A stretch of DNA of 64,000 bases, taken from Legionella sp. MW5194. GTDB lineage: Bacteria > Pseudomonadota > Gammaproteobacteria > Legionellales > Legionellaceae. Of this stretch, positions 36,482 through 45,368 are shown piece by piece. The position numbers and the translations under genes are program-made. The stretch spans positions 1,488,001 through 1,552,000 of the forward strand of contig NZ_CP045732.1 of assembly GCF_016864235.1 (NCBI RefSeq), read 5' to 3'. Numbering within the stretch: the stretch's first letter is position 1; every line of letters begins with the position of its first letter. Under the pieces are notes generated by a model. It did no database searches. It was not told the origin of the DNA and saw nothing but the letters and a program-made list of their open reading frames with translations.

Positions 36482-37183
36482 CTACAGGCTGACTTGAACC
36501 ACGCTTTTGCCGCTGACCCGCCCCTCGACGGTTTTTTTGGACGTTAAGTTTTTGACCCGGATGACGTCATTCAAAGACCCGTCATTTAAGGCAACGCCCA
36601 CCATGGTGATTTTAAAGGATTCACTGACTGCCTGAATACTGACCTGTTCTCCCTTATGAATCAGAATCTGGTTTCCCAGCGCGCGGGGTTGTATCGGACT
36701 GCCCTGATAAATGGTGTAGGTGGCGACTTGGCCTGTCACCTCGGTTAAATCAGAGAAATACCCTTGTTTTAATTGAGAAATATCCATCGGCACCAATTGC
36801 ACATCGCCCTCGCCAATGACTGTCCCGCGAATCAGATTGCGCCTGGCAACAAGAACGGGCTTCTCAATGCTGATGCGGGCAGGAATATAAAGCGTCCAAT
36901 GGTTGTCAATTTCTTGACAGCGGATGCCCATGGTGGTGGATCCTGTTAAAGCGGATTTATAGGGATTAAACACCTCAAGTTTGTCATCGGCGCAACGTTT
37001 TAATTGCAGCCTTGGGTCGATTGATTCGGTACTGACCTTGACGGTGCCTTCGTATTGCACGGTTAATTGGCTAAGCAGATAGCTTTCAATGTGCTGTTTA
37101 AGCACCTCATGGGATTGATTCTCCTGGGCGGCTGCCCACGGGGCGCTGAGGAAAAACACTAACACGGCTAAAATCCGTTTCAC
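36482..37183 (-). CDS. flgA: FlgA, P-ring assembly chaperone
   Basis: 233 residues with a signal peptide (cleaved after AWAAA, near residue 19) and a C-terminal SAF domain (LVARRNLIRGTVIGEGDVQLVPMDIS, about 120-145; GNQILIHKGEQVSIQAVS). FlgA guides FlgI polymerisation into the flagellar P ring in the periplasm. The start is GTG at 37183 with AGGAG about ten bases upstream. It sits 67 bases before the flgM-promoter side of the cluster. Confidence 0.93.
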   Translation of the reverse strand: MKRILAVLVFFLSAPWAAAQENQSHEVLKQHIESYLLSQLTVQYEGTVKVSTESIDPRLQLKRCADDKLEVFNPYKSALTGSTTMGIRCQEIDNHWTLYIPARISIEKPVLVARRNLIRGTVIGEGDVQLVPMDISQLKQGYFSDLTEVTGQVATYTIYQGSPIQPRALGNQILIHKGEQVSIQAVSESFKITMVGVALNDGSLNDVIRVKNLTSKKTVEGRVSGKSVVQVSL

Positions 37184-37218
37184 TCTCGGTACTCCTGCTC
37201 AACTGACTGGCTTAGCTA

Positions 37219-37234
37219 TGCAAAAGCCAGACCA
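37219..37234 (-). promoter_or_regulatory. Sigma-54 promoter candidate upstream of flgA
   Basis: On the minus strand TGGTCTG-GCTT-TTGCA, with GG and GC exactly ten bases apart, fits the RpoN -24/-12 pattern (TGGCACG-N4-TTGCA). It ends 35 bases before the GTG start of flgA, so a leader of about 25 bases is expected. RpoN with FleQ control of early flagellar genes is known in Legionella and Pseudomonas; no activator site is visible here. Confidence 0.65.
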
Positions 37235-37471
37235 GGTTTATTAATTATTTAGGAACAAGGACTTAAAAATGATTATTTGTCGAGGCAAAGGCGCTTCTTT
37301 ATGGCATTCATGATGGGGCGGCATCCGTAGGTTACCTACTGCGGGTCAGGGAGGTGCGGCACAGCATGGTTTTAATCAGGGATGTTTTTCTTTGCGCAGA
37401 CGCATGGGATGGGCCTCTTTATACTTAAACCCGCATCGCTTATGATACTCGTGGACTTACTAAAGTGATTA

Positions 37472-37870
37472 ATGATGCGTTTTCTCTTAAAGCTCTTATT
37501 ATTAGTATCGACTCCTCTCTGGGCTGCCAGTCATCACCCTCAGGATTTTCTGAATGAAGTGAAAGGACGACCGGATGAAGGCCGGCAGATTGCCGATCAT
37601 TATTGTGCCAATTGCCATGCGGTAAAAGCTGTGATTGAACTGGGTGCGCCTAAAATCGGAGAGGCCAAGGACTGGGAGCCGCGCCTTAAAGCCGGACTTG
37701 AGCTTTTATTTCAACGCGCCGATACAGGGGTAAATGCGATGCCTGCACGCGGCGGTTGTTTTGAATGCAGTGATAAGCAATTAAAGCTGGCCATTCTCGC
37801 CCTTCTTCCGGAAGACACCCTAAAAGATCAAAAATTGATCAAAAAGTTTCTTGAAAAAACAAACAGTTAA
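37472..37870 (+). CDS. Periplasmic c5-type cytochrome
   Basis: 132 residues with a signal peptide (cut near LWAAS, residue 19) and a single haem-binding CANCH (around 44-48). A Met-rich second ligand segment is at NAMPARGGCFEC, whose two extra cysteines are typical of the cytochrome c5 group. A soluble electron carrier of the periplasm is likely. The start may be the first or second ATG of a tandem pair. The 288-base gap before it (37184-37471) holds the flgA promoter on the other strand and no further gene. Confidence 0.87.
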   Translation: MMRFLLKLLLLVSTPLWAASHHPQDFLNEVKGRPDEGRQIADHYCANCHAVKAVIELGAPKIGEAKDWEPRLKAGLELLFQRADTGVNAMPARGGCFECSDKQLKLAILALLPEDTLKDQKLIKKFLEKTNS

Positions 37871-37904
37871 AAAAATTTAAAAAAAGATCTAAACTTATTC
37901 ATCG

Positions 37905-37935
37905 TCCTCCCGATAAAACAAAAAAAGAGGGAGGA
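37905..37935 (+). promoter_or_regulatory. Hairpin sequestering the L,D-transpeptidase ribosome binding site
   Basis: TCCTCCC (37905-37911) is complementary to GGGAGGA (37929-37935), which contains the Shine-Dalgarno of the gene starting at 37943. The 17-base A-rich loop leaves a seven-pair stem that would mask ribosome binding, so translation may respond to temperature, ions or a partner RNA. This is a prediction from complementarity only. Confidence 0.45.
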
Positions 37936-37942
37936 TATAACA

Positions 37943-38500
37943 ATGAAAAAGCTACTGGTTGTGGGCCCGATGTGTGTCCTGGTTGCTGGTTGCGGATCCA
38001 TGGACAGGTCAACCGTGGTTGTGGATGATGCGGGTTATACTCATCATACACTGTCCATGGCTGCAGACAGGAAAGGGATTGCCCATTTCCCCGAAACGCG
38101 TCCAGCCACGGGTAAAAAGGTGTTCATTTTTGACCCCAAAGCAACTGCCTGGGCAGCCTATGATGCGCAAGGCAATCGCATTAAAACCGGAAGCGCTTCT
38201 GGCGGTAAGGACTTCTGTGAAGACGTCGGCCGGGGTTGCCGCACTGTAACCGGTACGTTCCGCGTTTACTCTAAAAAAGGACCTGAATGCACGTCCAGCA
38301 TTTACCCCATCGAAACTGGCGGCGGTGCAAAAATGCCCTATTGCATGCACTTCCATGGCGGATACTCCATCCATGCCGCATACGAAGTACCCAATTACAA
38401 CGCCAGTCATGGGTGTGTGCGGGTTCTTCCCAGTGCAGCGAAATGGTTAAACGAAAACTTCATCGACATTGGAACGACGGTGATCGTGAAACCATACTAA
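37943..38500 (+). CDS. L,D-transpeptidase lipoprotein
   Basis: 185 residues: lipoprotein signal with lipobox VAGC (lipidated Cys near 17), then a YkuD catalytic domain ending in HGGYSIHAAYEVP and ASHGCVRVLP, where SHGCVRV carries the catalytic cysteine (around 155). Such enzymes form 3-3 peptidoglycan crosslinks or attach proteins to peptidoglycan. The domain lies at the C-terminus, with no LysM. The Shine-Dalgarno is strong but lies in a hairpin. A GTGACCTGC/GCAGGTTAC hairpin follows the gene. Confidence 0.9.
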   Translation: MKKLLVVGPMCVLVAGCGSMDRSTVVVDDAGYTHHTLSMAADRKGIAHFPETRPATGKKVFIFDPKATAWAAYDAQGNRIKTGSASGGKDFCEDVGRGCRTVTGTFRVYSKKGPECTSSIYPIETGGGAKMPYCMHFHGGYSIHAAYEVPNYNASHGCVRVLPSAAKWLNENFIDIGTTVIVKPY

Positions 38501-38510
38501 AACCGGTGGC

Positions 38511-38534
38511 GTGACCTGCCTAAGTGCAGGTTAC
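38511..38534. terminator. Hairpin between L,D-transpeptidase gene and gatB
   Basis: GTGACCTGC (38511-38519) pairs with GCAGGTTAC (38526-38534) with one G-T pair. It lies 11 bases after the L,D-transpeptidase stop codon and just before the end of convergent gatB. A T-run (TATTTTTT) follows at some distance on the plus strand. Confidence 0.5.
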
Positions 38535-38537
38535 TGC

Positions 38538-39968
38538 CTAGAGGTATTTTTTAAGAAGCTGGTTGATTTGTTCGGGATTCGCCTGCCCTTTGGTCTCTTT
38601 CATGATCTGCCCGACAAAGAATCCCAGCAGTTTTTCTTTACCGGCGCGATAATCAGCCGCTTGCTGGGGGTATTGTTCAACGGTGCGCTTAACCAGAGCC
38701 TCGAGCAGGGGATCGTTTTGCACGGGTTGGTATCCTTCCCTGGCAATAATGGCGTCTACCGTGCCTTGCCCCTGCCAGAGGTGATTAAAAATCGCTTTAA
38801 GGACGTTAGCGGAAAACGTTTTCTTACTGGCATAGTCAAGGAGGGGCGCCAGCTGTGATGCGGATATCCTGGGATTTTCAAAGGACTCATTCACCTCATT
38901 CAAGGCCGCCGCATAAGTGCCTTTCAGCCAATTGACGATGATTTTTTCATCCGCCTGGCTGAGTTCCCGCACTGCTTCAAAATAATGGTAGGTGGCGGGT
39001 GCAGCCAGCAGGAATTGGATATCATCCGCATTGAGGTGACCAAGTCCCTGGAGATGGGCTTTGATTGCCGCAGGCAAGGGCGGCAAGGTTTTTTTTATTT
39101 CTGCTAATTGTTCGTCATGGATGGCAATGGGCAGCAAATCAGGATCAGGGAAATAACGGTAATCATTCTCGTTTTCCTTGCTGCGTAAAACCTGGGTGGT
39201 TTCGGTATTGGGATCAAACAAACGTGTTTCCTGAATCACTGCCTGTCCGCATTCCAGTAAATCCTGATGTCTGGCCTGCTCATAGGCAATGGCCTTCTCA
39301 ATAAAACGAAACGAATTCAAGTTTTTCAATTCGGTGCGGGTACCCAGTTTTGGTGACCCGTGTGGTTTTAGCGACAGGTTGACATCACACCGGAACGACC
39401 CTTCCTGCATGTTGCCGTCACAAATACCAAGGAAGCGTACCAGTTGATGAAGGGTTTTTAAGTAATTAACCGCCTCTTCGGCTGAGTAGAGGCAGGGGGC
39501 TGTGACAATTTCCAGCAGGGGGGTGCCGGCGCGATTTAAATCAATGCCGGTAAAATCGGCCTGTGCATCATGAATGGATTTTCCCGCGTCTTCTTCAAGA
39601 TGAGCCCTGACAATGGTGACAGTCTTCATCGGCGCATCGCCCATGTCCACCTGAAGTGTACCCTGACTGACAATGGGGGATTGAAACTGACTGATTTGAT
39701 AGCCTTTAGGCAAATCGGGGTAAAAGTAGTTCTTGCGCTCAAAATAAGACAAGGGATTAATCGTCGCGCCAATCGCAAGCCCAAACTGAATGGCCATGAT
39801 GACGGCTTGCTGATTAAGAACAGGTAAAACACCCGGCAACCCGGCATCAATGAAGGACGACTGAGTATTGGGCTTGCCGCCAAAAGCATTGGCTGAACCT
39901 GAAAACAGCTTGGCCTGTGTTTTTAACTGAACATGCACTTCAAGGCCGATGACAGTATCCCATGCCAT
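38538..39968 (-). CDS. gatB: Asp/Glu-tRNA amidotransferase subunit B
   Basis: 476 residues, the usual length. It has the N-terminal WDTVIGLEVHVQL, FSGSANAFGGKPNTQ, the RCDVNLSLKPHGSPKLGTRTE block (around 200-220) with zinc and tRNA-binding residues, and the C-terminal GatB/YqeY helical domain ending KGQANPEQINQLL. GatCAB amidates Glu-tRNA(Gln) and Asp-tRNA(Asn). It sits two bases after gatA in gatC-gatA-gatB order. Confidence 0.97.
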   Translation of the reverse strand: MAWDTVIGLEVHVQLKTQAKLFSGSANAFGGKPNTQSSFIDAGLPGVLPVLNQQAVIMAIQFGLAIGATINPLSYFERKNYFYPDLPKGYQISQFQSPIVSQGTLQVDMGDAPMKTVTIVRAHLEEDAGKSIHDAQADFTGIDLNRAGTPLLEIVTAPCLYSAEEAVNYLKTLHQLVRFLGICDGNMQEGSFRCDVNLSLKPHGSPKLGTRTELKNLNSFRFIEKAIAYEQARHQDLLECGQAVIQETRLFDPNTETTQVLRSKENENDYRYFPDPDLLPIAIHDEQLAEIKKTLPPLPAAIKAHLQGLGHLNADDIQFLLAAPATYHYFEAVRELSQADEKIIVNWLKGTYAAALNEVNESFENPRISASQLAPLLDYASKKTFSANVLKAIFNHLWQGQGTVDAIIAREGYQPVQNDPLLEALVKRTVEQYPQQAADYRAGKEKLLGFFVGQIMKETKGQANPEQINQLLKKYL

Positions 39969-39970
39969 AG

Positions 39971-41416
39971 TTAACCCCTTAATTGAGCACTGGCCAAATG
40001 CCAGTGAGTCAGTTGTTGATACTGATGGGCGACATTTAAGAGTCTTGCTTCAGCAAAATGTTTGCCGATGATCTGCATGCCCACGGGTAGACCTTCGCTA
40101 AAGCCGGCCGGAATGGAAACGGCGGGCAACCCGGCGAGATTGACCGCAACGGTAAAGACATCCGCTAAATAATTCTGCACGGGATCGCTCACTTTTGCGC
40201 CGAGTTTAAAAGCAGTGGTGGGTGTGGTCGGGCCGATAATAACATCGACCGTGTCTAAGGCACTCAGCAATTCATTTTTAATCAGTCGCCGAATCTTTAA
40301 CGCTTGCAGGTAATAATCGTCAAAATAACCTGAAGACAGAACATAGGTGCCAGTAAGGATGCGGCGTTTGACCTCGGTGCCAAATCCTTCAGTGCGCGAA
40401 GCAGTGATAAGCTCTTTTAATGTACTGCTTTTTTGACTGCGGTAGCCAAAACGAATGCCGTCGTAGCGCGACAAATTGGACGACGCTTCGGCACAGGCAA
40501 TGACATAATAGCAGGGGACCCAAAGCGGCTGGTGGGTTAAATCCATTTCAATGACCTCTGCACCTTGATCGCACAGAACCTTAACGGCGGTATGGATGGT
40601 TTCCCGGATACTTAAATCCACTTTTTCATTGAAAAAACAGCGGGGCAGACCGATACGCAATCCTTTGATGGAATCATTCAGGTTGGCTGAGTAGTCCGGG
40701 AGTGCCTGTTGAACGGAGGTGGAGTCCTTTGCGTCAAAACCGGCCATGGCTTGTAGGATTAGCGCCAGATCATCGGCACTCTGCGCCATGGGGCCGCCCT
40801 GATCAAGGCTTGATGCATAGGCGATCATGCCGTAACGCGAGACAAGGCCATAGGTGGGTTTTAAGCCGGAAATCCCACAGAAGGCAGCCGGCTGACGAAT
40901 GGACCCGCCGGTGTCTGAGCCTGTCGCCAGAGGGATAAGGCCTGCTGCCACCGCGGCGGCGGAGCCACCAGACGAGCCGCCAGGTACCCGAGTTAAATCC
41001 CAGGGGTTTTTTACGGCGCCAAAATAACTGTTTTCATTGGCAGAGCCCATGGCAAACTCATCCATATTGGTTTTGCCGATTAGCACAGTACCCTGTTGCT
41101 GTAAGCGGCTAACCACCGTGGCGTCATAAGGCGAACGGTAGTCTGCAAGCATTTTCGAACCGCAGGTGGTGGGTAAATGGCGTGTGCAGAAAATGTCTTT
41201 ATGGGCAATGGGAATGCCGGTTAAGAGTCCAAAATGCCCGGCTTTAAGGGCTTCATCCGCCAAAGCAGCCTGCTGCAGGGCATGGGCTTCATCCACCGTA
41301 ATGAATGCATTCAGTGCTGTGTGATTATCAATTAACTTTAAGTAATGCCTGACCAGTTCCACACTGGAAAGCTGACGTTGCTGCAAGGCTAAAACCGTCT
41401 CACGCAAAGAGGGCAT
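39971..41416 (-). CDS. gatA: Asp/Glu-tRNA amidotransferase subunit A
   Basis: 481 residues from the ATG at 41416 ([12 protein letters not shown]), one base after the gatC stop; an upstream in-frame start at 41527 lies inside gatC. The amidase signature [27 protein letters not shown] (around 150-175) supplies the Ser-Ser-Lys triad with the lysine in PIAHKDIF. It releases ammonia from glutamine for GatB. Confidence 0.97.
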   Translation of the reverse strand: MPSLRETVLALQQRQLSSVELVRHYLKLIDNHTALNAFITVDEAHALQQAALADEALKAGHFGLLTGIPIAHKDIFCTRHLPTTCGSKMLADYRSPYDATVVSRLQQQGTVLIGKTNMDEFAMGSANENSYFGAVKNPWDLTRVPGGSSGGSAAAVAAGLIPLATGSDTGGSIRQPAAFCGISGLKPTYGLVSRYGMIAYASSLDQGGPMAQSADDLALILQAMAGFDAKDSTSVQQALPDYSANLNDSIKGLRIGLPRCFFNEKVDLSIRETIHTAVKVLCDQGAEVIEMDLTHQPLWVPCYYVIACAEASSNLSRYDGIRFGYRSQKSSTLKELITASRTEGFGTEVKRRILTGTYVLSSGYFDDYYLQALKIRRLIKNELLSALDTVDVIIGPTTPTTAFKLGAKVSDPVQNYLADVFTVAVNLAGLPAVSIPAGFSEGLPVGMQIIGKHFAEARLLNVAHQYQQLTHWHLASAQLRG

Positions 41417-41417
41417 G

Positions 41418-41714
41418 TTATTTTCCTGAATCGATGACTTTAGGGACCAGATAGAATCCTTCTTCAAACAAAGGGGCCAGTTGTTCAAGTTCTTCCACGC
41501 AGTTACTTTCAGTGATTTCATCGTCACGCAGGCGTTGGTGAAGTTCGTAAGGATGGAAGAGGGGGGCTACCTGTCGAGTATCCACTTGCCGTAACTCGGC
41601 CACAAAATCAATGATGCCATTGACTTCAAGAACGAGGGAAAGGCTGTCATCACAATCGCTGTCCAGAGAGGCTAACTCAGCAATTGCCTGTAATTCTGCC
41701 GAGGAAATGGTCAT
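41418..41714 (-). CDS. gatC: Asp/Glu-tRNA amidotransferase subunit C
   Basis: 98 residues from the ATG at 41714, five bases after GGAG; a TTG one codon earlier is possible but less likely. It has the helical N-terminus followed by the [27 protein letters not shown] linker, which wraps between GatA and GatB, and the [10 protein letters not shown] ending typical of GatC. First gene of gatCAB. It is divergent from trpEG with a 124-base gap. Confidence 0.95.
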   Translation of the reverse strand: MTISSAELQAIAELASLDSDCDDSLSLVLEVNGIIDFVAELRQVDTRQVAPLFHPYELHQRLRDDEITESNCVEELEQLAPLFEEGFYLVPKVIDSGK

Positions 41715-41838
41715 CAAAACTCCAAAAAAAAGCGACTTCGCTGCGGACTGTATAGTGAACAGAAAATTCGCCCGGGATGCAAGGATTTATTCGCTGATTG
41801 CATTATCCAATATTTCTTTCTTGCCGGGAAAAGGTAGA

Positions 41839-44013
41839 ATGACTTTATCCCTCACCAATTGGATTGTTATGTTGCAGCAGATAAAAACCCAGGGCGGCGT
41901 TTACATCGAGTACGAACAGCAGAGTTTAGCCTATGATCATGCCATTGAGCCTTTAATTGAAAAGCTGGATTCGCAACGTGGCGCCCTGTTCGCCTCCAGT
42001 TTTGAATACCCTGGACGTTACTCCTGCTGGGACATTGGTTTTTTTAATCCACCGCTCGCCATTGTCTGCAAGCAAGCGCATGTCTATCTCCAGGCGTTAA
42101 ACATGCGTGGCGAAGTGCTGTTAACGATTGTCGCCCAGGTTCTTAAGGAATGTGAGTCGATTGACATCCTGAAGCAGACAGAAAAAGCACTCCAACTGCA
42201 GATTAAACCAAGTGATCGTGTATTCAGTGAGGAAGAACGCAGCCTGCAACCCTCTATTTTTACTGTCCTGCGGGTGCTGCTGAGTTTTTTCAAAACACCG
42301 GATGACCCCTATCTCGGGTTGTATGGGGCTTTTGGTTATGATTTGATTTTCCAGTTTGAATCACTGGCGCAGACAAAGGCGCGGGAGGAGGACCAACGGG
42401 AAATGGTGCTTTACCTGCCCGATGAAATCGTTGTGGTTAATCATCGCAAGGAAGAGGCTTTTGTGCGTCGCTACGACTTTCAATACCAAGGGAAATCCAC
42501 GCTGTCATTGCCGCGGGATGGGGTATTCAAACCCTACGAAGCCACGCATAAACCCGAGAAACCAGGTGATCATGAACCCGGTGAGTATGCCCGAATTGTT
42601 GATGTCGCCAAATCACGGTTTGCCTGTGGCGATCTGTTTGAGGTTGTACCCAGCCAGATTTTTTATGCGCATTGCCCGGAGCAGCCTTCGACCATTTTCA
42701 GACGCATGCGCAAGGCGAACCCGTCCCCTTATGGTTTCCTGATCAATTTGGGTGATGAAGAATATTTAGTGGGCGCTTCGCCGGAAATGTATGTGCGGGT
42801 TCAGGGTCAAAAAGTGGAAACCTGTCCCATATCCGGTACGATCAAACGCGGCGCCGATGCCATTGAGGATGCAAAAAACATCCAGACGTTACTTGACTCT
42901 GAAAAAGAAGCGTCTGAATTGACGATGTGTACCGATGTCGATCGCAATGACAAATCCCGTATTTGCGAGGCAGGCAGCGTGCAAGTGGTGGGCCGCCGCC
43001 AGATTGAAATGTATTCCCGGTTGATTCATACCGTGGATCATGTTCAGGGGGTGTTGCGTAAGGAATTTGACGCGGTCGATGCTTTTTTGACGCACATGTG
43101 GGTGGTGACGGTGACCGGCGCGCCGAAACTTTGGGCGATGAATTTCATTGAAACCCATGAAAAATCGCCCAGACGATGGTACGCAGGCGCAGTGGGCTGG
43201 TTTGGTTTTGATGGCAATTTAAATACCGGTCTTGTATTAAGAACCACACGGATTAAACAGGGCATTGCTGAAATTCGCGTCGGCGCCACCCTGCTGTATG
43301 ATTCCGTGCCGCAGGCGGAAGAAGAGGAAACACGGCTTAAGGCCTCTGCTTTTCTCGATGTGGTTCAAAATAAAGTCAAGAGCGACGTGCAGCACCGTAG
43401 TGAATACCCTGGACTTGGGCGGCGCGTGTTGTTGGTGGACCATCAGGATTCCTTTGTTCACACCTTGGCCAATTACCTTCGTCAGTCGGGCGCGGAAGTC
43501 ATTACTGTTCGATCAAACCTGGTCATTGATTACCTGCAGGCTTCCGAATTTGATTTGGTGGTGCTCTCGCCTGGACCCGGTAAGCCTTCGGATTTTAAAG
43601 TGGCACAGACCATTGAATCTGTTTTGGCACGCGGCATTCCTTTGTTTGGCGTTTGTCTGGGGTTGCAGGGGATGGTAGAGTATTTTGGCGGGGAACTGAA
43701 CGTTCTCGATTATCCCATGCATGGCAAGGCATCCGAAATCATTGTCAAAGAAGAGGGGGGATTGTTTGCTGGACTGGCGCCGTCTTTTACGGCGGGTCGT
43801 TATCATTCTCTCTATGCCCGTCAGGAATCGATGCCCAAATCACTGAAGGTCACGGCAGTGAGTCAGGAGGGTATTGTCATGGCAATTTCTCACCGAAATT
43901 TGCCGGTACATGCCGTGCAATTTCATCCGGAAACCATTTTATCCATGCACAATCAGGCCGGGCAGCGCATTATCAACAATCTAATGGAGATGATTGGCAG
44001 CGATGAAGAGTAA
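41839..44013 (+). CDS. trpEG: Fused anthranilate synthase TrpE-TrpG
   Basis: 724 residues from the ATG at 41839 (AAGG upstream); a longer frame from 41611 would overlap gatC. The TrpE part has the GAFGYDLIFQFE block, PISGTIKRGADAIEDAKN, CTDVDRNDKSRIC and VTGAPKLWAMNFIE catalytic segments. The C-terminal TrpG amidotransferase (from about 530) has LSPGPGKPSDF, nucleophile Cys in GVCLGLQGMVEYFGG, and VQFHPETI. This matches the rhizobial TrpE(G) type (about 729 residues). It converts chorismate plus glutamine to anthranilate. No leader peptide is seen. The end overlaps the chloride transporter by 11 bases. Confidence 0.92.
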   Translation: MTLSLTNWIVMLQQIKTQGGVYIEYEQQSLAYDHAIEPLIEKLDSQRGALFASSFEYPGRYSCWDIGFFNPPLAIVCKQAHVYLQALNMRGEVLLTIVAQVLKECESIDILKQTEKALQLQIKPSDRVFSEEERSLQPSIFTVLRVLLSFFKTPDDPYLGLYGAFGYDLIFQFESLAQTKAREEDQREMVLYLPDEIVVVNHRKEEAFVRRYDFQYQGKSTLSLPRDGVFKPYEATHKPEKPGDHEPGEYARIVDVAKSRFACGDLFEVVPSQIFYAHCPEQPSTIFRRMRKANPSPYGFLINLGDEEYLVGASPEMYVRVQGQKVETCPISGTIKRGADAIEDAKNIQTLLDSEKEASELTMCTDVDRNDKSRICEAGSVQVVGRRQIEMYSRLIHTVDHVQGVLRKEFDAVDAFLTHMWVVTVTGAPKLWAMNFIETHEKSPRRWYAGAVGWFGFDGNLNTGLVLRTTRIKQGIAEIRVGATLLYDSVPQAEEEETRLKASAFLDVVQNKVKSDVQHRSEYPGLGRRVLLVDHQDSFVHTLANYLRQSGAEVITVRSNLVIDYLQASEFDLVVLSPGPGKPSDFKVAQTIESVLARGIPLFGVCLGLQGMVEYFGGELNVLDYPMHGKASEIIVKEEGGLFAGLAPSFTAGRYHSLYARQESMPKSLKVTAVSQEGIVMAISHRNLPVHAVQFHPETILSMHNQAGQRIINNLMEMIGSDEE

Positions 44014-45292
44014 AGTCCTCAAAATCTATGCTGTGGCCATACTACTGGGCGTTTTAACAGGGATCGTCGGATCCTGTTTTCAGATAGCGATTGCTTATTT
44101 AAGCCGTGGGTTGCGTGCGGCCATTGCCTGGTCTGAGCAGGCAGGAATTCCGGGTGCCCTGGCGTCAATGCTGTTTTCCATGCTGCTTGTTTACCTGGCC
44201 TGGCTGATGGTGAAAAAAATAGCCCCTGAAGCCTCTGGCAGCGGCGTGCAGGAAATTGAAGGGGCTTTGCTTCATGAGCGCCCCATTTTCTGGGAACGGT
44301 TACTGCCGGTAAAATTCATAGCCGGGGTAATGTCAATCAGTGCCAGCATGGTGGTTGGCCGCGAAGGCCCTACCATTCAAATGGGCGGTAATCTGGGTGA
44401 GATGTTGGGGCAGTGGCTGCGTATTCCAAGACGCCGTCGGGATACCCTCATTGCCGCGGGTGCGGCTTCCGGTTTGGCCACTGCTTTCAACGCCCCCCTG
44501 GCCGGGGTGCTGTTTGTCATTGAGGAAATGCGTAACCAGTTTAATTTCACATTCACCAATTTTAAAATGGTCGCTATTGCCTGCGTCATGGCGACCATTG
44601 TCAGCCACTGGCTTGTGGGAGCAGGGCCTGCAATTGCCATGAGTGTGTTTGAGTTGCCCAGTTTAAAATCGTTGTGGCTTTTTTTTGTTTTTGGTCTTTT
44701 AGCCGGCTTGGCGGGGCTAGTTTTTAACCTGGTGTTGATGAAAAGTTTGAGCCTAAAGGATCAATTGTCCGACGTTGCCCAGGGGTGTTACGCCTTAATT
44801 CTCGGGGCGGTCGTTGGCCTTCTAGCCTATTGGTATTCGCCCATCGTTGGCGGCGGTTATGAAATTATTCATCAATCCTTAACCCTGTCGCCATCCGCTC
44901 ATGTCTTGCTGCTGCTCATTGGGTTGCGTTTTATCATGACCATGTTGTGTTACAGCAGCAGTGTGCCGGGCGGAATCTTTGCGCCCATGCTGGCTTTAGG
45001 CACGCTGTTTGGTCTTGCCTCTTATTACCTGTTGATTTTAATTATGCCAGACACCACCATTCACCCCGGCATGTTTGCTGTGGCGGGCATGGGCGCTTTG
45101 TTTTCCGCCGCCGTCCGCTCTCCCCTGACAGGCATCGTGCTGGTGGTGGAAATGACTCAAAATTACCTGCTAATTCTACCGATGATGGTGACCTGCCTGA
45201 CTTCCACTACTGTGGTGCAGCTTGCAAAAAATCCACCCATCTATGCGCAGTTATTACGGCGGACTCTGGCCAAAGAACGCCTGTCGGCGTAA
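44003..45292 (+). CDS. clcA: CLC-family chloride channel/antiporter
   Basis: 429 residues from the ATG at 44003, 11 bases inside trpEG; a TTG at 43994 is less likely. About ten hydrophobic segments, with the selectivity motifs GSGVQEIEG (around 77-85), GREGPTIQMGG (around 118-128, containing the gating glutamate) and SSVPGGIFAPML (around 315-326). Bacterial members exchange Cl- for H+ and help in acid resistance. It has no cytoplasmic CBS domains. The coupling to trpEG has no obvious logic. Confidence 0.9.
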   Translation: MKSKVLKIYAVAILLGVLTGIVGSCFQIAIAYLSRGLRAAIAWSEQAGIPGALASMLFSMLLVYLAWLMVKKIAPEASGSGVQEIEGALLHERPIFWERLLPVKFIAGVMSISASMVVGREGPTIQMGGNLGEMLGQWLRIPRRRRDTLIAAGAASGLATAFNAPLAGVLFVIEEMRNQFNFTFTNFKMVAIACVMATIVSHWLVGAGPAIAMSVFELPSLKSLWLFFVFGLLAGLAGLVFNLVLMKSLSLKDQLSDVAQGCYALILGAVVGLLAYWYSPIVGGGYEIIHQSLTLSPSAHVLLLLIGLRFIMTMLCYSSSVPGGIFAPMLALGTLFGLASYYLLILIMPDTTIHPGMFAVAGMGALFSAAVRSPLTGIVLVVEMTQNYLLILPMMVTCLTSTTVVQLAKNPPIYAQLLRRTLAKERLSA

Positions 45293-45368
45293 CACGGCTA
45301 AATTTCATTCGCAAAATGAAAAGCGTTCGTTATATACTTTTGCTCAGAACCGGCAACCCAGTGGATTG

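Noticed and set aside
41718-41838. A trp leader peptide or attenuator upstream of trpEG
   Set aside because: I found no short frame with repeated Trp codons and no pair of competing hairpins there.
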